64,000 bases of DNA from Caulobacterales bacterium. GTDB taxonomy: Bacteria; Pseudomonadota; Alphaproteobacteria; Caulobacterales; Caulobacteraceae. Where the stretch lies: positions 45,168 to 109,167 of the forward strand of contig JAFLCS010000006.1 in the NCBI GenBank assembly GCA_017302105.1, in the 5' to 3' direction. Both the position numbers and the translations under genes were made by a program. A model generated the notes under the pieces. That model was not told the DNA's origin. It did not search any database and saw only the letters and a list, made by a program, of their open reading frames with translations. Below are positions 53,444 through 62,620 of the stretch, one piece after another. Numbering within the stretch: the stretch's first letter is position 1; each line of letters opens with the position of its first letter.

Positions 53444-54862
53444 ATGACTGCGAAGAACAACGCTGACGTCCTGGTCGTCGACGACGAAGCCGACATCCGT
53501 GATCTCGTCTCGGGCCTGCTCGAAGACGAGGGCTACGCCGTGAGAACCGCATCGAATGCCGATCAGGCGATGGATGCGATCCGCGCGCGCAAGCCGACGT
53601 TGCTCGTGCTCGACATCTGGATGCAGGGCGGCGGCATGGACGGGCTGGAACTGCTCGATCTGGTCAAGGAACTGGATGCGGACCTGCCGGTCATCATGAT
53701 CTCGGGTCACGGGAATATCGAAACCGCCGTCAGCGCGCTGAAGCGCGGAGCCTATGATTTCATCGAGAAGCCCTTCAAGTCCGACCGGCTGCTCGTCGTC
53801 GTCGACCGCGCGCTGGAACAGGCAACGCTGAAGCGTGAAAACCGGATGCTACGCGCGCGCGCCTTCGTTCCCGACGGGCTGATCGGAACGTCCGCCGTCG
53901 CCCAGCAACTACGCGCGACCGTTGCCAAGGTCGCGCCGGCGAACAGCCGCATCCTTGTTTCTGGGCCTCCGGGTTCGGGCAAGGAACTTGTCGCGCGATT
54001 GATCCATGATGCCAGCGCGCGGGCCAAGGGAGAGTTCGTCGCGGTGTCGGCCGCCGGCATGAATCCCGAGCGCCTGGACATCGAACTCTTCGGCGAAGAG
54101 GGTGAGGGGGGCCGCCCCCGCAAGATCGGCGTGTTCGAGCGCGCACACGGCGGGACCCTGTATATCGATGAGGTCATTGATATGCCGCTGGAGAGCCAGA
54201 GCCGGATCCTGCGAGTCCTGGTCGAGCAGCGGTTCCGCCGCGTGGGCGGAGATCAGGACGTCCAGGTCGATGTTCGCGTCGTGTCTTCGACCTCCAAGGA
54301 TCCCATGCGCGAAATCCAGGAGGGACGCTTCCGGGAGGATCTGTTCCATCGCCTGAACGTGGTTCCGATCCGTACCCCCGGTCTGGCTGAGCGCCGCGAG
54401 GACATTCCGGAGCTGGTCGAGCATTTCGTCGCGACGATTGCGGCGGCTCAGGGGATGCCGCAACGCAGCCTGGGCGAGGATGCCATGGCTACGCTTCAGG
54501 TCCATGACTGGCCCGGCAATGTGCGCCAGCTGCGCAACAACATCGAACGCCTGCTGATCCTGGCGACCGGGGATCCGGCTGACCCGATCACGGCCGAGAT
54601 GCTCCCTCAGGAGGTGGCGCAGGCGGGACAAGCGGGCTCCATGGGGCCGGAGCGGATCATCGCCTTGCCTTTGAGAGAGGCGAGGGAAGTCTTTGAACGC
54701 GAATATCTTTCGGCACAAATCTTGCGCTTTGGCGGCAACATTTCGCGCACGGCGGCCTTTATCGGCATGGAACGCTCGGCCCTGCACCGCAAATTGAAAT
54801 CGCTGGGCGTTGCGCCGGCACGTGGCGGCGACGAGGACGTGACCGAAGGGGACGAAGCCTGA
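53444..54862 (+). CDS. ntrX: Response regulator NtrX
   Basis: Response regulator of 472 residues. The receiver domain (1-120) has phosphoacceptor Asp57 in LVLDIWM. An AAA+ domain (about 145-385) has Walker A GPPGSGKE at 174-181 and Walker B GGTLYIDEV. A Fis-type HTH closes the protein (NISRTAAFIGMERSALHRKLKSLG). The loop that in sigma54 activators contains GAFTGA reads GEEGEGGRPRKIG (about 217-229) and is shorter, so sigma54 activation is unlikely. Encoded directly after its kinase and just ahead of the transaminase gene. Confidence 0.95.
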   Translation: MTAKNNADVLVVDDEADIRDLVSGLLEDEGYAVRTASNADQAMDAIRARKPTLLVLDIWMQGGGMDGLELLDLVKELDADLPVIMISGHGNIETAVSALKRGAYDFIEKPFKSDRLLVVVDRALEQATLKRENRMLRARAFVPDGLIGTSAVAQQLRATVAKVAPANSRILVSGPPGSGKELVARLIHDASARAKGEFVAVSAAGMNPERLDIELFGEEGEGGRPRKIGVFERAHGGTLYIDEVIDMPLESQSRILRVLVEQRFRRVGGDQDVQVDVRVVSSTSKDPMREIQEGRFREDLFHRLNVVPIRTPGLAERREDIPELVEHFVATIAAAQGMPQRSLGEDAMATLQVHDWPGNVRQLRNNIERLLILATGDPADPITAEMLPQEVAQAGQAGSMGPERIIALPLREAREVFEREYLSAQILRFGGNISRTAAFIGMERSALHRKLKSLGVAPARGGDEDVTEGDEA

Positions 54863-54863
54863 G

Positions 54864-55727
54864 ATGTCGCGCATCGCCTATGTCAACGGTCGTTATGGGC
54901 CGAAGTCCGAGGCCACCGTCCATATAGAGGATCGTGGGTATCAGTTCGCCGACGCGGTCTATGAGGTGTGGGGCGTCTCCGCTGGCCTGCTCATGGACTT
55001 CGAGGGCCACATGGCCCGCCTGGAGCGTAGTCTCGACGAGCTGAAGATTGTCCGTCCGATGAGCCGGGCTGCCCTGACGCAGGTGCTACGCGAAACCGTC
55101 CGGCGCAACCGCGTCGCGAACGGCCTGGTCTATCTCCAGATCAGCCGCGGTACGGCACCGCGCGATCATGCTTTTCCCGCAACTGACACACCGCCGTCGG
55201 TGGTGGTGACGGCCAAGTCGGTTAACCGGGCTCGTCAGGACGCTGCGGCGGCCAAGGGTATTTCGGTTGTGACTCGTCCGGACATTCGCTGGGGGCGCTG
55301 CGATATCAAGACGGTGGGCCTGTTGCCCAACATCCTGGCCAAACAGGACGCCCTGGACGCCGGTGCCGGCGACGCCTGGCTGGTCGATGACATGGGGATG
55401 ATTACCGAGGGAACGGCCTCCAATGCCTGGATCGTCGACCAGGACGGCGTGATCCGCACGCGCGACACCCAGGCCAATATCCTCCGAGGGATCACCCGGG
55501 CCGCCATCCTGAGGATTGCAGGCGAGCAGGGTCTAAAACTGGAGGAGCTTGGGTTCAGCGTCGCTGACGTGAAACGCGCGCGCGAGGCCTTCTATACGAA
55601 TGCATCGGGGTTCGCGACGCCGGTGGTCGCCATTGACGGCACGCAGATCGGCAATGGCCAGCCGGGGGCGGTCGCCTTGCGTCTGCGTGAACTCTATCTC
55701 CAGCGCGCCGAGGCGGAAGCCGTTTGA
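54864..55727 (+). CDS. dat: D-amino-acid transaminase
   Basis: Fold type IV PLP aminotransferase of 287 residues. PLP-binding Lys149 is in CDIKTVGLLPN. Other family segments are YINGxxxP-like YVNGRYGPKSEATVHIEDRGYQF at the start, VYLQISRGTAPRDHAFP, and EGTASNAWIVDQDG. The RGTAPRDHAFP loop is characteristic of D-alanine aminotransferases. It makes D-Glu/D-Ala for cell wall use. It starts 1 base after the ntrX stop; the ntrX-dat-hfq-hflX order is conserved in Caulobacteraceae. Confidence 0.92.
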   Translation: MSRIAYVNGRYGPKSEATVHIEDRGYQFADAVYEVWGVSAGLLMDFEGHMARLERSLDELKIVRPMSRAALTQVLRETVRRNRVANGLVYLQISRGTAPRDHAFPATDTPPSVVVTAKSVNRARQDAAAAKGISVVTRPDIRWGRCDIKTVGLLPNILAKQDALDAGAGDAWLVDDMGMITEGTASNAWIVDQDGVIRTRDTQANILRGITRAAILRIAGEQGLKLEELGFSVADVKRAREAFYTNASGFATPVVAIDGTQIGNGQPGAVALRLRELYLQRAEAEAV

Positions 55728-55813
55728 GAGGCATTGCCGCAGACCGCCGGATTCCCTAGCTTAGTTCGTGTGTGTGTGGGGCGGGTGTCCGTTCCGAATA
55801 TCGAAAGGCCATC

Positions 55814-56065
55814 ATGTCCGCCGACAAGAAGCAGAATTTGCAGGACGCTTTCCTCAACAATGTGCGTAAGGCGCGCACGCCGCTGACAATCTTTCTGGTC
55901 AATGGGGTCAAGCTGCAGGGCGTCGTGACCTGGTTCGACAATTTCTGTGTGCTGCTGCGCCGGGATGGTCAGAGCCAACTGGTCTATAAGCACGCCATCT
56001 CGACGATCATGCCGGCTTCGCCGGTGCAGCTGTTCGAGCCGGATGCCGACGACGGGGACGAGTGA
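55814..56065 (+). CDS. hfq: RNA chaperone Hfq
   Basis: Sm-like hexameric RNA chaperone of 83 residues that helps small RNAs pair with mRNAs. The Sm1 motif is [23 protein letters not shown], and the Sm2 motif [10 protein letters not shown] has the KH signature. The acidic tail EPDADDGDE is typical for alphaproteobacteria. The ATG at 55814 is used; 14 further codons are open upstream but lack similarity. It overlaps hflX by 4 bases (GTGA). Confidence 0.97.
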   Translation: MSADKKQNLQDAFLNNVRKARTPLTIFLVNGVKLQGVVTWFDNFCVLLRRDGQSQLVYKHAISTIMPASPVQLFEPDADDGDE

Positions 56066-57357
56066 GCAGGCCCCTCGTTGATCACGCCGCGCCGATCCAG
56101 CGCGCAGTTGTCATCCATCCTGATACCCGCGGTTCCGATCGCGACCCGGACGTTCGCCTGGAAGAGGCGGTCGGCCTGGCGCGCGCACTCGACCTGGAGG
56201 TCGTGGCTGCCGAGGTGGCGCGGGTACGCAATATCACCCCGGCGACCCTGTTCGGGCGCGGAAAGGTCGACGAGATCATGGCCATTCGCCATGCGACCGA
56301 GGCCGATGTGGTGGTCATTGATGACAGCCTGACGCCGATCCAGCAGCGTAATCTGGAAAAGGCACTGGAGGCCAAGGTCATCGACCGGACCGGCCTGATT
56401 CTTGAGATTTTCGCCCGCCGAGCCCGCACCGCCGAGGGCAAGCTACAGGTCGAACTGGCACGGCTGAACTACGAACGCTCGCGGCTGGTGCGGACCTGGA
56501 CCCACCTCGAGCGACAGCGCGGCGGCCTCGGAAAGACCGGCGGTCCCGGCGAAACCCAGATCGAGCTGGACCGGCGCCTGATCGCTGATCGCATCGTTCG
56601 CCTCAAGGCCGATCTTGAGGAGGTGCGCCGCACCCGCGGCCTGCACCGCAAGGCCCGCAAGCAGGTACCGCATCCGACCGTGGCTCTGGTGGGCTATACC
56701 AATGCCGGCAAGTCGACGCTGTTCAATCGACTGACGGGGGCGGAGGTTCTAGCCAAGGACCTGTTGTTCGCAACGCTTGATCCAACTCAGCGGACAATCA
56801 AGCTGCCGCACGGTCGCCCGGCTATCATCTCGGATACGGTGGGGTTCATTTCCGACCTGCCGCACGAACTGGTTGAGGCGTTCCGCGCGACCCTTGAAGA
56901 GGTGGCCGAGGCCGACCTGATTTTGCACGTCCGTGACATCGCCAGTCCCGACAGCCCAGCCCAGGCTCGCGATGTCGAGACGGTGCTGGAACGCATCCCC
57001 GAAGCCGAGGACAAGCCGCGCCGGATCCTGGAAGTCTGGAACAAGATCGACTTGATTCCAGAAGGCGAACGCGGACTGACTGTGGCGCGGGCGCTCAATA
57101 CCGATGGCCGCGCGACCGCAGTATCGGCGGTGACTGGAGAGGGACTGGATTCCTTACGCGAGCGTATTGCCGAACTGATCGACGACGAGCCGGAGATCGA
57201 GTTGGTATTGGACCCGGCCCAGGGCGAGGCCATGGCCTGGCTTTATCAGAATGGCCGGGTGATCAGCCGCGATACGGATGAGAAGGGTCGCTCGAGAGTG
57301 CGGGTGCGCCTGCACGCGGCGGCGCTCGGTCGTTTCGAGCAACAGTTTGGCGACTGA
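56062..57357 (+). CDS. hflX: GTPase HflX
   Basis: Ribosome-binding GTPase that splits stalled ribosomes under stress, 431 residues. The N-terminal HflX domain has [32 protein letters not shown] and the [15 protein letters not shown] linker. The G domain has G1 [13 protein letters not shown]2/G3 with LFATLDPT and DTVGFI, and G4 NKID. A C-terminal extension follows. The GTG start overlaps the hfq stop, as in most hfq-hflX operons. Confidence 0.96.
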   Translation: MSRPLVDHAAPIQRAVVIHPDTRGSDRDPDVRLEEAVGLARALDLEVVAAEVARVRNITPATLFGRGKVDEIMAIRHATEADVVVIDDSLTPIQQRNLEKALEAKVIDRTGLILEIFARRARTAEGKLQVELARLNYERSRLVRTWTHLERQRGGLGKTGGPGETQIELDRRLIADRIVRLKADLEEVRRTRGLHRKARKQVPHPTVALVGYTNAGKSTLFNRLTGAEVLAKDLLFATLDPTQRTIKLPHGRPAIISDTVGFISDLPHELVEAFRATLEEVAEADLILHVRDIASPDSPAQARDVETVLERIPEAEDKPRRILEVWNKIDLIPEGERGLTVARALNTDGRATAVSAVTGEGLDSLRERIAELIDDEPEIELVLDPAQGEAMAWLYQNGRVISRDTDEKGRSRVRVRLHAAALGRFEQQFGD

Positions 57358-57382
57358 CCCGCTGGGGTGTTCATCTCTCCGT

Positions 57383-57784
57383 ATGAAACTCATACGAGTT
57401 TTGGCACTGTCTGTTGCGACCTTGGGTATCGCCGCCGGGCACAGTTTCGCACAGCTGGAACCTCAAACGCGATTTGAGGACGGCTCGCGTGTTACCTGGA
57501 CCGCCCAGCCCAGTCCATCAGGCGTCTGGTCCGCCATGCGACGCGCTGGTCTGGGCCATTCAGACGTAGGGGCGTGGGCCGTGATCGGGTGCGTCATCGC
57601 AGGCAATCGCCGACTGAGGGACTGCCAGGTGATTCAGCAGTCGTCTGAAGAGTCTCAGGTGGGCGAGGCGCTCCTGGAAATGGCTCCGCGTTATCGTGCC
57701 GCTTCACAAGGCCCAAACGGTGCCTCGAGTGTTGGCCGGCGGGTCGAGATCGCGATGGGGTATGCCGGTGTGGCCGTGCCCTAG
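57383..57784 (+). CDS. Secreted protein with a TonB C-terminal-like domain pattern
   Basis: Protein of 133 residues with a Sec signal peptide (MKLIRVLALSVATLGIAAGHSFAQ). The mature part, VGAWAVIGCVIAGNRRLRDCQVIQQS followed by VGEALLEMAPRYRAA, has the C-x-V-x-x-x-G-x-L-x-D-C-x-V pattern seen in TonB C-terminal-like secreted proteins. The two Cys probably form a disulfide. It has no TonB membrane anchor. Function is unknown. It lies 25 bases after hflX on the same strand. Confidence 0.72.
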   Translation: MKLIRVLALSVATLGIAAGHSFAQLEPQTRFEDGSRVTWTAQPSPSGVWSAMRRAGLGHSDVGAWAVIGCVIAGNRRLRDCQVIQQSSEESQVGEALLEMAPRYRAASQGPNGASSVGRRVEIAMGYAGVAVP

Positions 57785-57811
57785 GCCATCGAGCGGGTCG
57801 GTCAGCCGAGC

Positions 57812-58360
57812 TCAGGGGTGCCACCGCACCAGGGGTGTGTCGGCTCTGAGATAGAGCGGATGTTTGGGGCTGCCGTCACCATTTGTCCCGAAACACCACA
57901 GGTCATGGCCGTCCTCAATCAGGGCCTCGACCAGGGCGGAGCCGGCCTGCGCTAGCGCCCGATTGAGCTTGCCGTGGCACATTATGATCTTGGCGGCACC
58001 GGCGGCGGCCCGTCGGATAGCGGGCAGATTGTCGGGTGAAGACGCGACCACGCCCGGCTCAAGCAGCATCCTGGGATGGGTCGCGCGATAGTCGCCGACA
58101 TTGGCCTTGATCATGGCGTCAAAGCCCTCGCGCTGGGCGAAGGTCCATTCGCGGCCACAGGTCGGGTCGTTGACCGTAGCATCGGCAGTCGACGGATTCA
58201 TGCCGATGAAGAGCAGATAGTGGTCCGGAAAGGCATCACCCTGCCAGCGCCGCATCAGGGTACGATAGCGACCGTTGGCGCTGAACGCTGCATCGCCCTT
58301 GACGCCGTCCATCAGGGCCAGTCGGACTTTGCCGCCAGGATCATGCAGATGCTGGGTCAT
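57812..58360 (-). CDS. DUF1643 domain protein
   Basis: Protein of 182 residues with the DUF1643 signature. RYRTLMRRWQGD leads into LFIGMNPSTADATVNDPTCGR (the conserved MNPS and DPT), then VGDYRATHPRML, and the C-terminal LWCFGTNGDGSPKHPLYL. Function is unknown; members often accompany mobile or defence-related genes but here it is in a housekeeping run. The ATG at 58360 is used since the upstream frame overlaps the HAD gene without similarity. Confidence 0.88.
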   Translation of the reverse strand: MTQHLHDPGGKVRLALMDGVKGDAAFSANGRYRTLMRRWQGDAFPDHYLLFIGMNPSTADATVNDPTCGREWTFAQREGFDAMIKANVGDYRATHPRMLLEPGVVASSPDNLPAIRRAAAGAAKIIMCHGKLNRALAQAGSALVEALIEDGHDLWCFGTNGDGSPKHPLYLRADTPLVRWHP

Positions 58361-58373
58361 GGGGCGGTCTGTC

Positions 58374-59036
58374 TCACGCGCTGATGAAGGCCGCAACGGC
58401 GGCATAGTCGGGCAATAGACCATGCGCTCCAGCGGCGGACAGCCGCGCGCCGTGTCCGTCGCGGATATGTCCTCCGGCCAGGAGGCCAATCACGGTCATG
58501 CCGGCGGCGGCTCCAGCCTGGACACCCGCCGGACTGTCCTCGATGACCACGGTACGATCCGGGGTCACACCCAACTCGGCCGCCGCGTGCAGGAACAGGT
58601 CCGGGTGCGGCTTTCCACGCGTCACATGGATCGCGCCGCTGTAGATCGGTCCGGCGTGCGCCGGGGCGATGCCCATGGCCTTCAGGCCCAGCTCGATCCA
58701 GGCGGGTGGGCTGGACGAGGCGATGCAGCGCGGCAGCGCCAGATCAGCCATGAAGGCCGCCGCGCCCGGCACTGCCGTCAGTTCCGTCGCCGCACGCGCG
58801 TGGCAAAGCTGGGTCCAGTCTCCGAGCGCCGTATCGGGGCAGCGCCGGCCCAGGCGGGCCTCAATGTCCGGCACGCAGTCGAGCCAGCGCCGTCCCATAT
58901 AGTTCGCCAGGGCGTCATCCAGCGTCGTAGGCAGGCCTAGGCCGGTCAGGACTTCGGCCATGGCCTGGTTGTTGAGCAGCTCGCTGTCGGCAACGACCCC
59001 GTCGAAATCGAAGATGACCAGATCGAAGCGGCTCAC
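58374..59036 (-). CDS. HAD family phosphatase (beta-phosphoglucomutase-like)
   Basis: Haloacid-dehalogenase-fold hydrolase of 220 residues, subfamily IA. Motif I is FDFDGVVAD at the N-terminus, motif II the Ser in CIASSSPP, motif III the Lys in RGKPHPDLFLHA, and motif IV VIEDSPAGVQAG. A helical cap lies between motifs I and II. The substrate is probably a sugar or small phosphate ester. The GTG start at 59036 overlaps the mazG stop (GTGA), indicating coupling. Confidence 0.9.
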   Translation of the reverse strand: MSRFDLVIFDFDGVVADSELLNNQAMAEVLTGLGLPTTLDDALANYMGRRWLDCVPDIEARLGRRCPDTALGDWTQLCHARAATELTAVPGAAAFMADLALPRCIASSSPPAWIELGLKAMGIAPAHAGPIYSGAIHVTRGKPHPDLFLHAAAELGVTPDRTVVIEDSPAGVQAGAAAGMTVIGLLAGGHIRDGHGARLSAAGAHGLLPDYAAVAAFISA

Positions 59037-59833
59037 GCCCGCTCCGCGACCTTGGCGGCGTTCCACAGGCCGTCCATCTCGGCTAGGTCGGACTGTTCGG
59101 GCGTGCGGCTGTCCTTGGCCAGCTCGGCCTCAATAAAGCCGAAGCGGCGCACGAACTTGGCGTTGGCGGCGCGCAGGGCGTCCTCGGGCTCGACGCCCAG
59201 CTTGCGGGCCAGATTGGCCATGACGAACAACAGGTCGCCCAGTTCTTCGGCGGCCTTTTGGTTGTCGCCAGCGGCCAGCTCGGCTTTCAGCTCGGCGACC
59301 TCTTCATCCAGCTTGTCGACGACCTCGGCGGTCGAAGGCCAGTCGAAGCCGACGCGGGCGGCGCGCTTGGTCAGTTTGGCGGCGCGAGCCAGGGCGGGCA
59401 GGGCGACCGGTACGTCATCGAGCACGCCATGCTGGGCCTTGGCTTTGCGTTCCTCGGCCTTGATGTCCTCCCAACGAGCCTTCTGGGACCAGGCGCTGGC
59501 CTTTCGGTCTTCCAGCTCGCCGTCCTGGGGGAAGACATGGGGATGCCGGCGTTCCAGCTTGTCGCCCATGGAACGGGCGACGTCTTCATAGGCAAAAAGC
59601 CCTTGCTCCTCGGCCATTCGGGCATGGAAGACGACCTGAAACAGGAGATCGCCGAGCTCCGTCTTCAGATCATTGAAATCGCGCCTCTGGATGGCGTCGG
59701 CCACCTCATAGGCTTCCTCGATCGTATAGGCGGCGATGGTGTCAAAGGTCTGTTCGACATCCCAAGGACAGCCACCGTCTGGATCGCGCAGGCGCGACAT
59801 GATGCCGTTCAGCCGATCGGTCTGGTTGCTCAC
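59033..59833 (-). CDS. mazG: Nucleoside triphosphate pyrophosphohydrolase MazG
   Basis: All-alpha NTP pyrophosphohydrolase of 266 residues with two MazG domains. The first has CPWDVEQTFDTIAAYTIEEAYEVADAI and LGDLLFQVVFHARMAEE, with the EExxE and ExxD metal sites. The second has LDEEVAELKAELA and EELGDLLFVMANLAR. It removes non-canonical or excess NTPs and affects (p)ppGpp signalling. It overlaps the transporter gene upstream and the HAD gene downstream by 4 bases each. Confidence 0.95.
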   Translation of the reverse strand: MSNQTDRLNGIMSRLRDPDGGCPWDVEQTFDTIAAYTIEEAYEVADAIQRRDFNDLKTELGDLLFQVVFHARMAEEQGLFAYEDVARSMGDKLERRHPHVFPQDGELEDRKASAWSQKARWEDIKAEERKAKAQHGVLDDVPVALPALARAAKLTKRAARVGFDWPSTAEVVDKLDEEVAELKAELAAGDNQKAAEELGDLLFVMANLARKLGVEPEDALRAANAKFVRRFGFIEAELAKDSRTPEQSDLAEMDGLWNAAKVAERA

Positions 59834-61188
59834 GGCCGGTTCGCCTTCGCGGCCAGGTCAGCCTGAACCTGTCTATATCGAGCCTCGGTCAGCGGATATT
59901 TGCGAACTACCCAGGCGGTCAGCACCAACAGGACCGCCGGTGCGGCGATGAACAGCCAACTGAGGCCGGCGATCACGTCGGGCGCATTGACCGCTCCTTC
60001 CTCGGCCTGGAAGCCCATCCATTCCAGGATGGCGAAGGCCCCGACCGAGACGGCATAGCCGAGCTTGGAGGTGGCGTTGAGGATGGAGAAGAGTAGTCCC
60101 GTCTTGTCGGCATCATCCTCCAGCCGGACGGCATCGGAGGCGTCCGCCATCATCGCCCGAAGCAGCAGATCTCCGGATCCGAAGGCCAATCCCGTAAAGA
60201 AGATCGCCCCCAGAGCCATCGGAAAATTCCCGACCGGAACCAGAAGGGTCGCACCGGCGAAACTGGCGGCGAAGAAGATCGAGGCGACGGCGAGTGCCAG
60301 GTGCTTGCCGATGCGGGTGGCCATGACCGCCCAGATCGGCGCGCCGATCAGGCCGGCGACGAAATAGATCAGCAGCATCAGGGAGGTCTGCTCGCGGTCA
60401 AAACCGCGCGCCTGCTCAAAGAAGTAGAAGAACAGAACCCCGATCAGACCGCGGGCGCAACCGAGCAGCAGATCCGACAGGAGCAGTCGTCGAAGGACCG
60501 GCTTGGCGATCAGCGCCAGGGTCGCTCCAACACCCCCGTGGGGTGGTGGTGACGCGTTCAGTGGTTCTGGTGTGAAGCGCAGCGTGAAGACCAGCGCCAC
60601 GGGCAAGAGGACGATGATGAACCAGCCCTGGGTGCGAACCGCCTCGATATAGGTGCCGTCGAGCGGGCCCTGGACGATGGCGGGAATGGCCAGGACGGCC
60701 AGCACGCCGACGATGTTGGCCGCCTGCCACCAACCATAGATCCGGCTGCGCTGATCGTAGTCCGGGGAGAGGATCGAGGCCCAGCTCATCTGGCTGAGCA
60801 AGCTGATTGAATAACCGAGATACATGATTACCAGCCAGAGCGCGAGATAGGCGGTCGAGGCCCCCTGGGCCGCGAAGAACAGCATGGCGACCGAGCCCAT
60901 CAGGATCGGTGCGCCGGCGGCCATCCAGACCCGGTACCGCCCCCACTTCGTGGAGGTTCGGTCGATGACCATACCCAGGAACGGATCAACCACGATGTCG
61001 GCCAGACGCACAATCAGGAAGACCAGACTGACGGCCGAAAGCGGCACGCCGACGTGGCTGGCATAGAATTCGGGCAGGGTCACATAGACAGGCAAGCCGA
61101 GTGCCGCATAGGGCAGACAGGATGCGGCGAAGGCGGCGAGGGTCCAGTTCGATCGGCGGACCGTCGTCGAAGGGTTCGGTTCACTCAT
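59830..61188 (-). CDS. MFS transporter, GPH (MelB-like) type
   Basis: Inner-membrane symporter of 452 residues with about twelve hydrophobic segments. The first loop has RLADIVVDPFLGMVIDRTSTKWGRYRVW, the D-P-x(2)-G-x-x-x-D-R-T and W-G-R-x-R-x-W pattern of glycoside-pentoside-hexuronide (MelB) transporters. SYSISLLSQMSW-like LGYSISLLSQMSWASILSPDY and the helix 7-8 DREQTSL loop are also in place. The transported compound is unknown. It precedes mazG in the same operon. Confidence 0.88.
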   Translation of the reverse strand: MSEPNPSTTVRRSNWTLAAFAASCLPYAALGLPVYVTLPEFYASHVGVPLSAVSLVFLIVRLADIVVDPFLGMVIDRTSTKWGRYRVWMAAGAPILMGSVAMLFFAAQGASTAYLALWLVIMYLGYSISLLSQMSWASILSPDYDQRSRIYGWWQAANIVGVLAVLAIPAIVQGPLDGTYIEAVRTQGWFIIVLLPVALVFTLRFTPEPLNASPPPHGGVGATLALIAKPVLRRLLLSDLLLGCARGLIGVLFFYFFEQARGFDREQTSLMLLIYFVAGLIGAPIWAVMATRIGKHLALAVASIFFAASFAGATLLVPVGNFPMALGAIFFTGLAFGSGDLLLRAMMADASDAVRLEDDADKTGLLFSILNATSKLGYAVSVGAFAILEWMGFQAEEGAVNAPDVIAGLSWLFIAAPAVLLVLTAWVVRKYPLTEARYRQVQADLAAKANRP

Positions 61189-61230
61189 GGAGTCGGTCTA
61201 GCGGAGTCGCTAGCCCCTGTCGCGGGCCGG

Positions 61231-61764
61231 TCAGCCGCCTTCCATCCCGACCAAGGCCGGTGAAACATGGTGTTCGGCCGGCCAGCCGCCCTGGGGAACG
61301 TCGGTCGCGCCGATCACCGATTCGACGACGCGCCAGTCTAGTCCGTCCCAGTGAAGAAGAACCACGCCCAGGTCGCCGTCCATGGTGCCGCCGGAGACGG
61401 CAGCGGACAGCGGCGTCGCGCTCCAGTCGACCGCCGAGCCGTCTACGTTGCGCACCGGGCCATATACGAAGACCCATTCCCCCTGCGAGCGCATGATCTC
61501 CGGGTTGATGACCACGCTGCGTCCGGCCTGTTCGCTCAGGTTCGCGTTTGTCGGCCCTATCACCGCCAGCCGGATCGGATCATCGCCGGCGAGTTCGGGG
61601 TTCAGCTCGGGAGCAGCGGGCCCGGCGACACCGCCGGAGGTGTCCGTGCCGCTCGCCGGCGCTGCGGCTGGTTCATCGCCCTCGGGATACTGCGACGACG
61701 GACCTGGCTGACAGGCCGCGATGGATAAACCAACCGCCAGAACGCCGATGACCTTCGTATGCAT
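61231..61764 (-). CDS. Putative lipoprotein of unknown function
   Basis: Protein of 177 residues with a lipoprotein signal peptide; the lipobox SIAAC puts the lipidated Cys at about residue 18. A Pro/Ser/Gly-rich linker (20-55) precedes a compact domain of about 110 residues containing EQAGRSVVINPEIMRSQGEWVF-type text (here EIMRSQGEWVFVYG), a DGDLGVVLLHWDGLDWRVV repeat-like strand pair and DVPQGGW. I do not recognise a family. The ATG has GGAGGGT upstream. Confidence 0.75.
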   Translation of the reverse strand: MHTKVIGVLAVGLSIAACQPGPSSQYPEGDEPAAAPASGTDTSGGVAGPAAPELNPELAGDDPIRLAVIGPTNANLSEQAGRSVVINPEIMRSQGEWVFVYGPVRNVDGSAVDWSATPLSAAVSGGTMDGDLGVVLLHWDGLDWRVVESVIGATDVPQGGWPAEHHVSPALVGMEGG

Positions 61765-61851
61765 GGAATACCCTCCGTTCGGCGGAATGATTCCTCAGAA
61801 CCTCGCCCTTTGAAAGGGTGGCCGTTACACGGTCTGGGGACTGTTTCGACC

Positions 61852-62577
61852 CTAGTGGTGGCCGCCGGCCGGGAGCCACTGAGGCCAGGCCCAGCCCAGA
61901 TCCATGAATACGTCATAGGACCCGTCGTAAATCATCCTGAGCGCCACGAAGAATACGATGACGAGGCCGACATAGGCGATCCAGGCGTGACGGTTGAGCA
62001 AACGGGCGATGAAGGTTGCCGCCACCCCCATCAGAGCGATGGAGAGGATCAGTCCGAATACCATGATCCAGGGGTGTGCGTGCGCAGCCCCGGCCACGGC
62101 CAGGACGTTGTCCAGGCTCATGGTGATGTCAGCGATCATGATCTGGATCAGGGCCGCGCCAAACGTCTTGCGCTTGATGCCCAGCTCTTCAGGTGTGGCA
62201 CCGCCGCCGTGATGGACGGCCAGGGCGGCCTCCATTTCCTCGGTCGATTCCGCCTGGTCGTGGGTCCGCTGTTCCTGCAGCTCGCGCCACATCTTCCAGC
62301 ACACCCACAGCAGCAGGAAGCCGCCGGCCAGCAGCAGGCCGACGATGGCCAGAAGCTGAACCGTGACCAATGCAAAGCCGATACGCATCACCACGGCGGC
62401 AGCCAGGCCGATCAAGATGGCGCGACGCCGCTGATCCACCGGCAGGGCGGCGGCGGCCAGACCCACAGCCACGGCGTTATCGCCGGCCAGAACCAGGTCG
62501 ATCATCAAGACCTGCCCGAGCGCCACCATCTGGCTGGCGAACTCGGGCGACGTGAAGAAGTTGATCAGGAAATCCAT
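61852..62577 (-). CDS. TerC family integral membrane protein (YjbE-like)
   Basis: Membrane protein of 241 residues with about seven hydrophobic segments of the TerC superfamily. The acidic metal-site motifs are LAGDNAVAVGLAA in TM2 and MSLDNVLAVAGAA in TM5. A long acidic loop (EEMEAALAVHHGGG) separates the halves. Relatives export Mn2+ or act in metal loading of secreted proteins. No Mn riboswitch was seen upstream. It is followed by the lipoprotein gene on the same strand after 87 bases. Confidence 0.9.
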   Translation of the reverse strand: MDFLINFFTSPEFASQMVALGQVLMIDLVLAGDNAVAVGLAAAALPVDQRRRAILIGLAAAVVMRIGFALVTVQLLAIVGLLLAGGFLLLWVCWKMWRELQEQRTHDQAESTEEMEAALAVHHGGGATPEELGIKRKTFGAALIQIMIADITMSLDNVLAVAGAAHAHPWIMVFGLILSIALMGVAATFIARLLNRHAWIAYVGLVIVFFVALRMIYDGSYDVFMDLGWAWPQWLPAGGHH

Positions 62578-62620
62578 AACGTGGCTCTAGGTCAGGTCTT
62601 GGGGCGCGGCAAGATGCAGG

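Noticed and set aside
57812-58360. DUF1643 gene as part of a defence island
   Set aside because: Neighbours are housekeeping (hflX, HAD, mazG) with normal composition and no nuclease, toxin or restriction genes.
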